Assembly (NCBI GenBank): GCA_905250125.1
Contig: CAJNOL010000109.1
Coordinates: 186,001 to 250,000, forward strand
Direction of reading: 5' to 3'
Source: Rotaria sordida
Lineage: Eukaryota > Rotifera > Eurotatoria > Philodinida > Philodinidae
Length of the DNA: 64,000 bases
Made by a program: the position numbers and the translations under genes. The notes under the pieces were generated by a model. That model worked only from the letters and a program-made list of their open reading frames with translations, did not search any database and was not told the DNA's origin. Shown here one piece after another: positions 1-11,100 of the stretch. How positions within the stretch are numbered: position 1 is the first letter of the stretch; the number at the start of each line of letters is the position of its first letter.

Positions 1-70
1 TCAATATTACTTGAAAGATTTCTATTAAAATAAGAATCAAATATAAATATCAAAATATAAATAAATATTC

Positions 71-1390
71 TTACTGAATAATAATAGCACGTGGTGTAAG
101 TCCATCAAGTTGTTCACACATTGTTTTAACACTTGTAATAGCTGGTTCTAGGACATTATGTTGTTTATCATCTTGTAATTGACGAGCATGTTTCATTAAA
201 TGAATTTCATTTTGTAACTATATTAAATTAAATTATTCGTTTTCTTTTTTTTTTTTTTTGTTTTGAAGAAATTTCTAAAGAAATACATACTTTAGCATTT
301 TCTTTAAGATAATTTCCATTTTCACAAAGAATATCATTAAGTGATGAAACCATTAATTGACTTTCTAATAATTTTTCACGAGCTTTTAATGCTTCTAATG
401 TACTATCAAGTTCATTCTAAAGATAAAAAAAAAACACATAGAAAAAAATTTTGCTTGAAACCTTGATTTTCATACATCTGTTTTTTCTAACGTAGCATAA
501 TTATTTTGTGTTCGAGTAATATCAGCATTGAGTTTTTCAATTTGTTTCATTGTATCTACTTTAATTCCTGTTTGTTTTTTAATTTCAGTTTTATACTATG
601 TAAAGAAAAAAAAAAATCTATTTATAGATTTTTCTATTCTATTATTTTAAATAGATCTTACTAATTCAATTTGTTCTTTATTTGAAGCTATTTCTTCTTG
701 ATAAAAATTTATTTCATTACTCATTTTTTTTGCTTCCATTCGTAATGCTGCCTAAAAAAAAAAAAGACATAAACTATTCGTATAATCAATAAAGAATTGA
801 TTTACATCTTCGTTTTGAAGAGCTTCAATTGAACCCATAGTTCGTTTAAATAGAAGTAAACAATCAGCTAATTGATTCAAATGCATAAGACGTTCTTCTT
901 GATCTATTTTAGTAACAATAATGTAACAAAAAAAAACTTAAAAGTCTATGAATAAATTTCAACATACTCGACACTGTAAGTAGCCAAAGACCATAATGAC
1001 CTTCATCTGCTTCGGCTTCCTCATTTTCACAATCCGCAATTGTATGTAAAAAATTTCTATTAAATTAAACAACGAAAATAAAAATGAATTTCTTATCATG
1101 GAGGGAAGGCGAAAAAAAAACATTGATTACAAAAAACAAGCAGCTGCTTGAAGACGATCAATCGATGCTTGTTGTTGTGTAGTAAAAAAATCGCCAAAAT
1201 AAGTACTTGTAAGTTCAAATGCTAAATCTTGTAATTTATCTGTCTAAATAAAATTTCATGTGTTTGCATATGAATAATCATAAATAAGAAAATCTACTTT
1301 TTCAATATCAGCCCATGTATATTTCTTTTTTGAATCAGGTAATAATTGTCGAATTTTATCGACAAGTTGTTGTTCTCTATTAGATCCCAT
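71..1390 (-). CDS. Coiled-coil protein, family not recognised (8 exons)
   Basis: Reading the minus strand from the ATG at 1388-1390, eight exons join in phase at GT..AG junctions: 1390-1298, 1243-1131, 1056-968, 903-806, 751-662, 595-476, 416-291 and 217-71. They give 291 residues ending in TPRAIIIQ. Introns are about 54-75 nt. The first ~110 residues look globular (KKYTWADIEK, FELTSTYFGDFF). From about residue 110 to 270 the sequence is rich in E, K, Q and L with heptad-like spacing and is probably one long coiled coil. There is no signal peptide or membrane segment. Size and layout would suit a cytoskeletal or spindle coiled-coil subunit such as a HAUS/augmin component, but I could not align it to a named family, so no function is claimed. 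The exon structure is well supported; the identity is open. Confidence 0.8.
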
Positions 1391-2250
1391 TGTTCTTTAA
1401 AAGAATGAATACAAAAAAAAAGAGAACTAGTTGATTGATCTGACAAGTAAAGTCTTTGTCCTGCCTCATGGACGAATTCAATTGGTTCGTTCGTTTTCCT
1501 TCTTCAATATTGAGACTAATGATAGTTAATCATTAGTGACATCTTAAGTCTGGCTTGAATAAAAAGTTTTTCATACGGAAGCTAAAGTTAATTCGAAACA
1601 AAAACGAAATATTGCATAAAATAAGAAAATATCACTAATTAAAGAATACCAAATTCGAATTGAAATTTGGAAAGATGGAACGCAACAAAAAATACCTACA
1701 TTTTATTTCAATTTGCGCTACAATTATATATGTTTAGGCTATGTTTTATGAAAATCAGTGGTATAAAATGGTGTAAGATACCTTGAATCGAATTAAATAG
1801 AGTAATCTTTTAATAATTTACACAGAAAAATAGATATTAAAAGCATTGTTTCGTAATTTATGATGAGATATTCTAATATAATTGTATATGTATATACAGA
1901 AGTGATGCCTTATAAAAAAAACGAAGAATTCCGAATCTAACGCGAAAAAAATGTTTATCATTCCATTGTAAGTTTATTTTTAGGAAAGAAACTAGTATTT
2001 TTGTTTCTGAATTCGAAAGCAACGCATTTTCTCACTCAGGTATCTTGTATTTACGGATTCAGTCTCTTGCTTAATTTTTTCAAAAAACGTAGCATTGTAA
2101 GTTTTAACTTTTGAAGTCTTCATAGTAATAATGCTAAAAGATACCTGTTGTTGCATTTATCTCAGGTTCATGTCGATCCAAATGTTGCGCATGCTGACAT
2201 TCTATGATCCGAAACAAGAACCCTACTGTGTATGGAACAAATAAGCGTAA
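1391..2250. other. Intergenic, no gene seen
   Basis: AT-rich sequence upstream of the coiled-coil gene. I see no open coding segment with splice signals. It probably includes the 5' untranslated region and promoter of the minus-strand gene, but no motif can be assigned. Confidence 0.5.
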
Positions 2251-2252
2251 TA

Positions 2253-2404
2253 TATTGGGTTGGCCAGAAAGTTTTTGCGTTTTTTTTTTTGAAAATTTTC
2301 TTTTTATTTTTTAACTTCAAGAATACAATTACCTTTCAACAATGTAAGCTTCATTACTGTCTATAGCTTGTTGCAAACGTTCTGGTAGAGAAAGGATTCC
2401 GCGA
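2253..2404 (-). mobile_element. Mariner transposon relic: terminal repeat plus transposase C-terminus
   Basis: A TA dinucleotide at 2253 is followed by TTGGGTTGGCCAGAAAG, which closely resembles the terminal inverted repeats of mariner elements. Just inside, on the minus strand, 2404-2329 reads GILSLPERLQQAIDSNEAY and ends in a stop. This fits the typical mariner transposase C-terminus (G-I-x-x-L-P-x-R). Upstream of this peptide the frame runs directly into a 21-bp tandem repeat, and no catalytic-domain sequence remains. No matching second terminal repeat was seen nearby, so this is a one-ended relic. Confidence 0.65.
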
Positions 2405-2583
2405 GCATTCTAGGTGATACTTCCAGCATCGTAGGTGATGCTTGTAGAATTCTATGTGATGCTTCCAGCATCCTAGAGGATGCTTGTAGCATTTTAGGTG
2501 ATACTTGTAGCATCCTATGGAATGCTTGTAGCATCATAGGGGATGCTTGTAGCCTCGCAGACAATACCTGTCGATATTAGATG
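2401..2583. repeat. 21-bp minisatellite, about 8-9 units
   Basis: Tandem units of exactly 21 bp with consensus near GATGCTTGTAGCATCCTAGGT run from about 2416, with a partial unit before and a decayed unit at the end. Units differ at several sites but keep length. Because 21 is a multiple of three, one minus-strand frame stays open across the array and gives a repetitive M-L-Q-A-S peptide. I regard that as a by-product. A related array is at 39504-39651. Confidence 0.85.
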
Positions 2584-2611
2584 ATTCTGGTGGCATTCCA
2601 GCCGTTGACTA

Positions 2612-2680
2612 ATTGAGTACTTGAATAGTTGAATACTTGAATAGTTGAACTAATAGTTGAATACTTGAATTCAACTTTCA
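2612..2680. repeat. Short tandem repeat of a TTGAATACTTGAATAG-like unit
   Basis: Several imperfect copies of a ~16-bp unit built from TTGAATA and CTTGAATAG follow the minisatellite. It is non-coding and probably a degenerating microsatellite. Confidence 0.6.
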
Positions 2681-3394
2681 AGTTTGACACTACTGAAAAT
2701 GCGCAAATTATTTAAATGATTTCGGACATTGTTTACATACAAATTGTCTTTCATTGGTATGTATTTTCTTTTCACAATGGATATGATACAGATTTATGAC
2801 TGCAACCATGAACTACATTTGTATCTATTAGTGTTGTTTCCATGTAGATTGAAAAGTCCAACAATGAAATTCAAAATAAAGTTTATTTTTATCAAAAAAA
2901 ACAAGAGACAATATGTTAGTTGAGAATATAGAAATAATTGACGATGTTATCAGTAGGAAGAAGAAGTAATTGTTCGATTTAAATGTCAAAGAATAGCTTA
3001 TGAAACATCTGTCTTACAATTAAAAGACCACAATCAAATACTTTTCATCATCCATTAACTAATGATGTTCCATTTCGATGTTAAATAACTATTAGATATA
3101 TAAATTTTAAAGTCAACTATACTGATGTCACGTTCATCATCATGTTATTAACCAAGAAAACTCATTCTTATTTTTTCAAGTATTCTTATGTCAGTTGAAA
3201 TCTTATGAATACAGCTGATTTGAATTTAGTTTATTCAAATAATTTTTATTTTACAATCATAGGTAGGCAAATGAGAAAGAAATAATAACATGGTGATACA
3301 TAAACGAAAAATGACAACATGATGAATTATATTTAACACTTAGATTAATTATGTCTCTAGAAGATCGCCAAAGTTATTTAAATAATAACTTGAA
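2681..3394. other. Intergenic, no gene seen
   Basis: AT-rich sequence between the repeat block and the receptor gene. The part next to 3395 is presumably the 3' untranslated region of that minus-strand gene. No RNA gene or further repeat recognised. Confidence 0.45.
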
Positions 3395-4411
3395 TTATGT
3401 GTTATTTCTGAGAGTTGTATTTGATGGAAAACGAGGTAATATTTTATGTCGAATTAATCGATTAAACTCACGTCTGAATAATGATGACGATAAAGTATAG
3501 ACAAAAAATGTTAATGAAAATTCAAGATAAATAAAAAGATAACTCATATTGCTAATAAATGATTCAACTGTTAAACGAAGAGATGATTTTGTATCATTTA
3601 TTGTTATTGTTTGATAAAGAAGATAACAAGGATTGGGAATATTTAAAATAATCCAAAGACATATTTGATTAAATAACATTTTAGAAAATTGTAAATCTTT
3701 TCTTGACATTCTAGTATATTGTCCAGGTCGAACAACATCACCTACTGTTAATGATCGTGTTTTTCGTTTGCTTTGTCGAATATTATTTAGTGTAAGACAT
3801 TCAAAAATGAGCATCATCAGTGGTGGAAGGATTCCACTTTCAATCAATAAATAGACACTAAAGATAATACCATAAATACCATTTCTAAATGAGCAACCAT
3901 TCTTTTGAATTTCATAGAAAATAAGAACTTGAATGTAAATTAAACACCAAAATAAACAACTACCAATGATTAATCGCATAGCAATCTTTGATGAACTCCA
4001 TCGACGCCAATAAATATCAGGAGAACTAGTAAAATAACGATCGATTGATGCCAAAATTATATAATAACGTGGAATAGCAACAGAAATATAGAAAAAATAA
4101 AAGCGAATTTTACAATACCAAAGGAAAGTATTAACTGCTTGAATATTGAAACCCATGTAAAGTATTCTTGTGAGAAGAGCAAAATTGAAAGTTAAAAATT
4201 GAGAAGCACTAGAAGCTAGTAAATACATAACACATGGATTCTTACGAAGATTTGGTTGATAAAAGATAAAACAATTGATAGTTGATCCAAAATTTCCGAT
4301 AAACCAAATAAGACTCATTCCATATCTTGAGATATTCTGATTGAGAAGAGTAATAATTCCGTACCAATATGCCTCCTGATCAGTAATATTGGAATTGGTA
4401 ATGTTTGACAT
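3395..4411 (-). CDS. Rhodopsin-like G protein-coupled receptor (single exon)
   Basis: The intronless frame encodes 338 residues with seven hydrophobic segments. The N-terminus is short with N-glycosylation sequons (NIT at 3 and 8, NIS at 26). TM1 is around 33-51, TM2 59-80, TM3 98-121, TM4 144-166, TM5 180-204, TM6 about 252-275 and TM7 about 288-312. Cys100 at the start of TM3 and Cys173 in the second extracellular loop could form the conserved disulfide. The DRY motif is at 124-126 (ASIDRYFTSS). The NPxxY motif of TM7 is degenerate (LTFFVY). A proline-rich TM5 and a basic C-terminal tail are typical of class A receptors. The style matches the expanded peptide-receptor-like families of rotifers, but the ligand cannot be deduced. 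It stands alone, with repeats on both sides. Confidence 0.9.
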   Translation of the reverse strand: MSNITNSNITDQEAYWYGIITLLNQNISRYGMSLIWFIGNFGSTINCFIFYQPNLRKNPCVMYLLASSASQFLTFNFALLTRILYMGFNIQAVNTFLWYCKIRFYFFYISVAIPRYYIILASIDRYFTSSPDIYWRRWSSSKIAMRLIIGSCLFWCLIYIQVLIFYEIQKNGCSFRNGIYGIIFSVYLLIESGILPPLMMLIFECLTLNNIRQSKRKTRSLTVGDVVRPGQYTRMSRKDLQFSKMLFNQICLWIILNIPNPCYLLYQTITINDTKSSLRLTVESFISNMSYLFIYLEFSLTFFVYTLSSSLFRREFNRLIRHKILPRFPSNTTLRNNT

Positions 4412-5630
4412 TTACAATGAATATGTTTATAAAGTTTTAATAAAAACCAAACATGCAGTGCGAATTTGAAGTTTTATTACTGAAACTTATAAAATAAAAT
4501 TTTGATTTTGTGAAAAAAATCTTTATAAATTTACTTTTAACTAGATATATGATACAACAACGTATGAAAATAGTGCATCTTAGTTTAACTAATCGATAAA
4601 ATAACTAAAGAGAATGGCCTCTATATATTCAATACATTTCGTGAGTCAGTGCCTCAAGTCTTACTGATGTTTTTTCAGGGATATTTATAAAACGAACTAC
4701 TGATTATTCTTGTGAAAAATTTCAAGATTCAAACGTAGACAATGATTCCTCGTTAAGACATAGTTTAAATGTGTAATTTTTCGTGTATATATTCAACAAC
4801 ATGACTCTACTTCTACGATAAAAATGCGTGTTGTTGAAATTCTAACATAATCTGCACACTTTATATATTGCTAACTCAAAATGCAATTATCAAAAGATCT
4901 TTTAGAATACAATCATCCACCATGAATAATTGTTTCAAGTTCTCTTCTTATAATTGCACACATCATAGAATGTCTTTCTAGGTCGATTATAACTTATTCT
5001 AAAAATGAAAGTAAATAAGAATAGATGCAACTATATTCAGACGAAATAAATGTTCTATGATCAAAATCAAAATAAGAATGAAAAGTAGACATTCCAAAAT
5101 TCATTACCAAGAGAACTCTATTAGCAGCTATGAACATGTTTTTTAATGAAGACTATTAATTGAACACTCTATTCTTTCTGATTCATTATATATCATCAGC
5201 TTTATTTGAACCGGTCTTAGCGATAAGCAAAGAGAGCGATGACTAACTTTTGTTGTTAACTTCGTTTTAAGTATCTCGAAGATTGAAAAAAAAATTTGTC
5301 TTGATCAGGCACTATTTATAAGGGTACAGAATGTCCTCGGAAAGATTAAAAAAAAAGGTATCAGTTCTGTCACTGTACTTTCATTTCACGTTTGAACACA
5401 TACTTTCTGAGCTTCCGTTCTTGAGATAATCGCAAGACAAAAAGGATAATTTTTGGTGCATACGTCGAAGAAATGTTGTGCTTCGCACAACGCGCACTAC
5501 AAAGATCTGAGCAATAACTTCAATTGAAGCTCATAAATAGAGTCAGTCCATTAATTTTCAAGATAATCACAAATATGCATATAACGTCTCTCTCTCTATT
5601 TCATCTCATTACAGCTAAAAAGAATAAAGA
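4412..5630. other. Intergenic, no gene seen
   Basis: Upstream of the receptor gene. AT-rich, with scattered short open frames lacking coding character. Nothing assignable. Confidence 0.45.
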
Positions 5631-5639
5631 TGATGACAA

Positions 5640-5735
5640 ACTATATGGGATGTCCAGCAGAGCTTCCCTGGACCGTCTCGTGCTGTCCCGCGCCATTGCT
5701 CACGCTGAGGCGTGTTTCAGGCTTTTTTTCTTTTT
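5640..5735. other. Isolated GC-rich block
   Basis: A ~90-bp stretch that is clearly richer in G+C and CpG than its surroundings (for example GACCGTCTCGTGCTGTCC). Translated on the plus strand it gives SSRASLDRLVLSRAIAHAEA within a short frame that is otherwise AT-rich and unconvincing. It could be the eroded end of an inserted element or a fragment of foreign coding sequence. I cannot identify it. Confidence 0.35.
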
Positions 5736-5899
5736 CTAGGTTATGCAAATGTTTTTCAATCGCTAATTAGTGCCTTCAGTACTCTTCTAGGACTCGTCAA
5801 ATGATGAGATAAATGGGTATACCCTCCACATAATTTCAAGCGGCTTCGCATAGGTGTGCACTATAGCACGTGATGGGACAGTACTTGTCTCGTGGAGCT

Positions 5900-6482
5900 C
5901 TGATGTACAGTAAGTCACGAAACAAGAAAAAGAAAATCGAATATCTCCGTCATATTTTGACCAAATGGGCTGATATATTTGTACTACTGATAGAGCAGTA
6001 TTCAGAGATCATATTCATAAGTGAAGAGTTGTCAAAAATTGTTTTAAAATATCACAGTTGACTCTAACAAGAAACTCTAATGTTTTACTGACTATGGAAA
6101 AACAATACATTTATTTGCTTAGCCAAGAATAAACGACATCTAATTTTTTCTATTAATTCTCCTCACTAATATTCTTTAGTCTATTATTTGTTTCACAGAT
6201 TCTTGTCTTCTTATTCAGTGTACGCTGAAAGTTTCAGCCATACACAGCAAGAAATTTGTTGAGAAAACTGCAATGTTGGTTTTTCATAACTCGTGGAAGG
6301 TTACAGTTCTATGTTGAGATCAGTTGTGATACTTCAAGACAGTTTTTGATAACGCTTCACTTATGAATATTATCTATGAATATTCGTCTATCAAAAGTAA
6401 AAATATCAGCTCATGTAGTCAAAATATGACGAGGAATATTCGCTATTCTTTTTCTTGTTTCGTGACTTACTGGACGCCCTAT
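5900..6482. mobile_element. Foldback/MITE, Tc1/mariner-like, ~570 bp
   Basis: The segment from CAGTAAGTCACGAAACAAGA at 5908 returns in inverted orientation and ends near 6472, with arms of about 140-200 bp. Both arms share the TCGAATAT/GCGAATAT block, CGTCATATTTTGAC and ATTCATAAGTGAAG. The right outer end reads GGGCGTCC inward, a start common in Tc1/mariner non-autonomous elements; the left outer end is eroded. No transposase is inside. Confidence 0.75.
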
Positions 6483-6701
6483 ATATAACTTGAATTAAGT
6501 GAATAGTTCTATAGTCTTCTTTTTTATAATTCTGCATGTCATTCGACTATTGTCAAAGACATTAATGTCAAGGAATTAAATTTGAAATAAAAGCCAAAAA
6601 ACACATATTGATCATCTATTTTAAGAGACTAAAAGTAAATAATTCTTGATGTATCAAGTTAACATTGAATTCATTTATATCAAAAATAGAACGAAGAATA
6701 A

Positions 6702-7323
6702 TACAGGGTGGCCTAAAAGTCACACACTCAAAAAAAAAATTTTGAATATCTCTATTACGGCTAGAGCAAACTAGCTGATATTTTTATCAATGCTAAAGAC
6801 GTGTTCAAGATTTATATCCAAGGGGGAAACGGCGGACTTTTGGACTTGAAGTTACTTTGAGCTACTTTAAGCTACTTCAAGTTACTTTCAGCTACTTGAA
6901 GTAGCTTACTTTGAAGTATTTTTCAACTTCAAATTTACCTGAAGTTATTTGAAGTTACTTTAAGCTACTTGTTCCTACTTTGGGCTACTTGGGTGGTACT
7001 TTGAGCTACTTCAAGTAGTCTACTTTGACGTACTTTGACGTACTTTTCTACTTCAAGTCCGCCGTTTCCCCCTTGTTTATATCCATAAAGACATGCCTAG
7101 AGAAGTCATTTTTTAAGTATTACTATTGATCGTAACAAAAAAAATTTCCTTTTTTTTACAGATAAACAAAACAACATACATAACAAAGGACCTCTCTAGA
7201 CATGTCTTCATGGATATAAATCTTGAACATGCCTCTAGTGTTGATAAAAATCAGCTAGTTTGCTCAAGCCGTAATGGAGATACTCAATTTTTTTCGATTG
7301 CATGACTCTTAGATCATCCTGTA
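6702..7323. mobile_element. Tc1/mariner-type MITE with ~125-bp terminal inverted repeats
   Basis: The left end reads TACAGGGTGGCCTAAAAGTC and the right end reads inward TACAGGATGATCTAAGAGTC. The arms stay alignable for about 125 bp, through CAAGATTTATATCCA. Flanking TA dinucleotides fit Tc1/mariner target duplication. The left arm is interrupted by a second element (6819-7075). No coding capacity. Confidence 0.85.
6819..7075. mobile_element. Nested hAT-type MITE with 8-bp target duplication
   Basis: A 257-bp insertion with perfect terminal inverted repeats CAAGGGGGAAACGGCGGAC (6819-6837) and its complement ending at 7075. It is flanked by the direct repeat TTTATATC (6811-6818 and 7076-7083). 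Deleting the insert and one copy restores GATTTATATCCATAAAGACA, which matches the uninterrupted other arm of the host MITE. Eight-bp duplications are typical of the hAT superfamily. The interior is a degenerate array of ACTTTGAGCTACTTCAAGT-like units. Confidence 0.85.
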
Positions 7324-7527
7324 TTACTTATTAAATTGTTTCATTAAATAAATAGTATATCAGAACAAGTCAAAGAAAGTGTGCTTCGATAATACTTATT
7401 CTCATAATCCACTTATGTCAATAGGAGTCAAAATAAAATAAACTTTTAATTACAAATAATCGAATTCAATACAGTAATGTCAATTAGTTGTGTCGGTGTA
7501 TATGAATCTGATGCTTAAAATACCACG

Positions 7528-8180
7528 AATGCATTGACTGCTTGTCCTAAAATTGAATATAATTTTGTAAAATCATCTCGATTTGCCATTGCCAAAACTG
7601 TTAGATATGATGCAACTAAAAATTCTTCTAAAATTTTATACATTCTAATTGTATTATTTTCTGAACTAAAAAGGTTTCATAGTATCATCATGATTTCCTT
7701 CATTACTATAACAAATTGTATAACAATCAATAACAAAATGAACATATTTATTTTGATTATGATATAAAAGAGATTTTTGCCATTCATGACCATAGAGTTG
7801 TATAAGATTTTGTATAATAATGTGAACCTAAAGCAAAATAAGCGTATGATACATTAAATACTATTTGAGTTGTTGGAATATTGAAAATAACAGTGTATTC
7901 TTTTGATGATTGACTTGATTTTTAATATTCATCATAGATTAATCTTGTTATAGTAAGGAAACGAATATATTTCAATGATTCTGATTGTGAAAATTCTAAG
8001 ACACGTCTCAATGATGTTGTTTATGAAATTTCAATTAGATTATAAACTCTTTTTGCATTTCTTCGAATAAAATTTCTTTGATATTTTCATATAATATTCT
8101 CTTATCATTTTAAAATTGATCTAGAACATAATAATGTGCTTCTTCATATTTTTCGAGTCTCAGATGAGATCAATAACTAA
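7528..8180 (-). pseudogene. Frameshifted pseudogene, family not recognised
   Basis: On the minus strand, stretches with clear coding character lie in order but in different frames, separated by stops and frame changes: EKYEEAHYYVLDQF, ILYENIKEILFEEMQKEF, LEFSQSESLKYIRFLTITRL, EYTVIFNIPTTQIVFNVSYA, YFALGSHYYTKSYTTLW and RMYKILEEFLVASYLTVL followed by ANRDDFTKLYSILGQAVNAF. Together they would be about 210 residues, alpha-helical and without membrane segments. I do not recognise the family. No obvious start remains, so this looks like the 3' part of a dead gene. Confidence 0.5.
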
Positions 8181-11100
8181 TGAAACATGGAAACGACCAA
8201 AATTTGTAAAAGTTTTTGTGGCAATATGACAGCATGGTATAGTATTAAATATCAAATGGATTTACTGAAATATAAGTTAATGTCATATGATTATCATGAT
8301 CTGAATCAATATCTGTATATAAGAATGAAAATGTTTCAAATGTAATAGGCTAATCGAACTGATATTTTTTCTTCATGAAACGGATGCAATGAGACTAGTA
8401 GAAGTCAAAAGAAAGAGCCGTATTCATGACACATTCAAATAGATTTTTAAACAGTTCACTGTGTTTTCGTCCTCTGAGTGCGTCAATTATAAAAGATCGT
8501 CTTACGAACTTCTGAACTGAAACTAAGCCCATAAATAGATCTCAAAGACTATCAAAATGTTCTCAAAATTTCAGCTCAAACAAATATTTTCTTCTTGAAA
8601 TATTGAATATTCGAATTATAGTTTAATGTCATTGGAAAGACGTTCAGAGTGGACTTTTCTTGAGCATTCAATATCTCAAGAAGAAAAAACTCCATTTAAC
8701 TGAATATATCGAAAGACTCTAGTAACTGCAAGATATGTCTCTGGACAAAATATTAGCTTAACAACTCTTAGGATGAATTTTTTTCAATGTCCTACTCAGA
8801 GAACAAAAATTCGATAAAGTAGTTATAACTTTTGATGTATATGGCATGAAGACGAATCTTTTTTAGGTTTTCTATTGAGCAGTAAATTATCAACTTGATC
8901 GATGTGTTGCACTCACAAATATTCTATCGTACGACTATCTATCGATAAGCGCTTATTTTACTGAATAAAATACATGAAATATGCCAAGAAATCTGTTGAA
9001 ATTAGTACACTATTTTGATGAGAATTTCAGTGATACCAAATCAGTAGTTTCGATTGATAAATCAAATTTAAATTCTATGACTGTGTAACATTTCATAGAA
9101 ATTCAACAAATCTTTTAAGAATTAGTCACCTGCAGAAATAGATATAGCTATTTGATTTTCTTTTATTTCTGTACCTTAAGCAAAGAGAAAAAAAAATCAA
9201 ATATCAGTGCAAAATTATGAACCATATTGGAAAAAAAAACAAATATTTGTCTTAGATAAATCCTATAATATTAAACAGGTAAAATTTCAAAGATCGATTT
9301 TTGCTGCCATCTAATGTTGAAACATGTCGTATAGTCGATGATTTTTCCTTTTCTCGTTTAAATTTTGAAAGTTGGAAGAATTACAGTAAACTATTTGAAC
9401 TGCACAGGATTGATTGAGGCAAGTTGTTTTTGCCATTTTTTTTTCGTTTTCTATTAGTTTTTATAAAGCGAACATTAACAACAAATTTTTCATAACATGA
9501 TATCTTGTCCTTAATTTTTATGTACAAAAACAGAATAAAAACAGTTCTACATAAAATAAAATAATATAATTCCTTATAGCCTTATCAACAAAGTAAAAGC
9601 CGTAAAATCAGCTTTTCTCTTCCATACTGTTCCATGAGACAATATTTTAAGTTAAAGTTGTTTCTAAGCAAAAAAAATATTTATTAACATTTAAATTAAT
9701 GTCTTATTGTACTTCAAAGATGTTAAATATGCAAATATTAGCTCGCTAAAAGATTGTGAGTCAAATCAATGGCATCTAACTTTCGAGTCAGAATCTTTAA
9801 AAAAAATGACTATGATCCGAGTCATGATTTGGACTGGACCATTTCTGATTTTTATTTTTCAACATTCACACTGATTGAAGTTTTTATCATGATTTCTTTT
9901 TCATAATTCTTTTTCTGAATCTCAAATGCATAAACAACTAGTCGATTTTCTGTCGCGTGAAATTAAAAGTAATCCTGAGATTAAACAATTCATCTAAAAA
10001 TAATCGGCATATTATTGAATAAAAATCAGTGAACGGGAAATATTACCGTTAAAAAAAAAGAAAAGAAAATTATATTGCTTCTTTGCCTGACATGGGAGAT
10101 TTTTCGATTTGCTTTACCTATAAGTCTCTTATACGGCACTGAAGTTTGAGATATAACTTCGATCATTTATTGTGATCAATCATTATTGAAAATATCAGCA
10201 TCAGAAAACTTCTAGCTTCTGACTAAAAGAAAAAATGGTATCAATGTATCATGTCAGATTATAACGTGCATGACATTTCACTATTAAGATCAAAGTAAAT
10301 ATACTATATTTGTTCAGTTCTTATCGTAAATGCTTTGAAAGTTACTGTAACCTGATTCTAAATTGACTCTTATGAAAGTTATTTTGTGTAGTTGACGTCA
10401 CATCATGAATATATACTATTAGTTTTATGTAAGTGAGATTTATTAAAATTTGAGTGTCAATCGTTTTACCGTGACACGGAAACAATGTTTTTTCTGTCTA
10501 TAATTTCAAGTATTTTTATCAAGTTTTGCAAACCTCTTATGTCTCTGTAGTTATTCGACGTATATGCGGAAAACTAATATTCAGACATTTTTATGAATTT
10601 TTAACGATTTTCATATAGCTCGACTATACTAATAGTAGTAATTGAGGAAGACGTATTCGTTTTCTCGTCTCATACAGTACAGTGAAATGCACTAATTATC
10701 GTCTTTCAAATCGAAAGTTTTTTTTGCAAAACAATACACTCATATGTATATATTTAAAAAAATTTAATTTTTTCTCCTTTTATAGATACTCCTTTGAACT
10801 TGATTTTAATGATTACAATGTGAAAGTTTTCATTTCGAAAAAACTAATACCTATTTCAAAAAAAGCAAGACGGGTAGGAATTTTATTAAAAGCTTTTGAT
10901 AGAAACACGATAGAGAGCAGCGATTTTCACCGTTAGAAAGAAGAGGTGAATACTCATCGAATCATATATCAAAAGTTTTTTCGACCTGATTTTTTTAAGG
11001 TTTTCAATTAGCTTCTTTGGAAATTAACGTATCTTGTGAGATGAATATAGTGAATTTTCCATTCTCAAATGTGCATCAGAACCACCAATAGACAATCTAC

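Noticed and set aside
2361-2564. Open minus-strand frame with repeated M-L-Q-A-S peptide
   Set aside because: It is the translation of the 21-bp minisatellite; openness follows from the unit being a multiple of three. It overlaps the mariner transposase end in another frame.
2401-2583. CRISPR-like look of regular repeats
   Set aside because: Units are contiguous 21-bp tandem repeats without spacers, and the DNA is clearly nuclear eukaryotic.
7141-7190. Possible promoter or terminator hairpin in the MITE centre
   Set aside because: The symmetry is fully explained by the element's terminal inverted repeats; bacterial-type terminators are not expected here.
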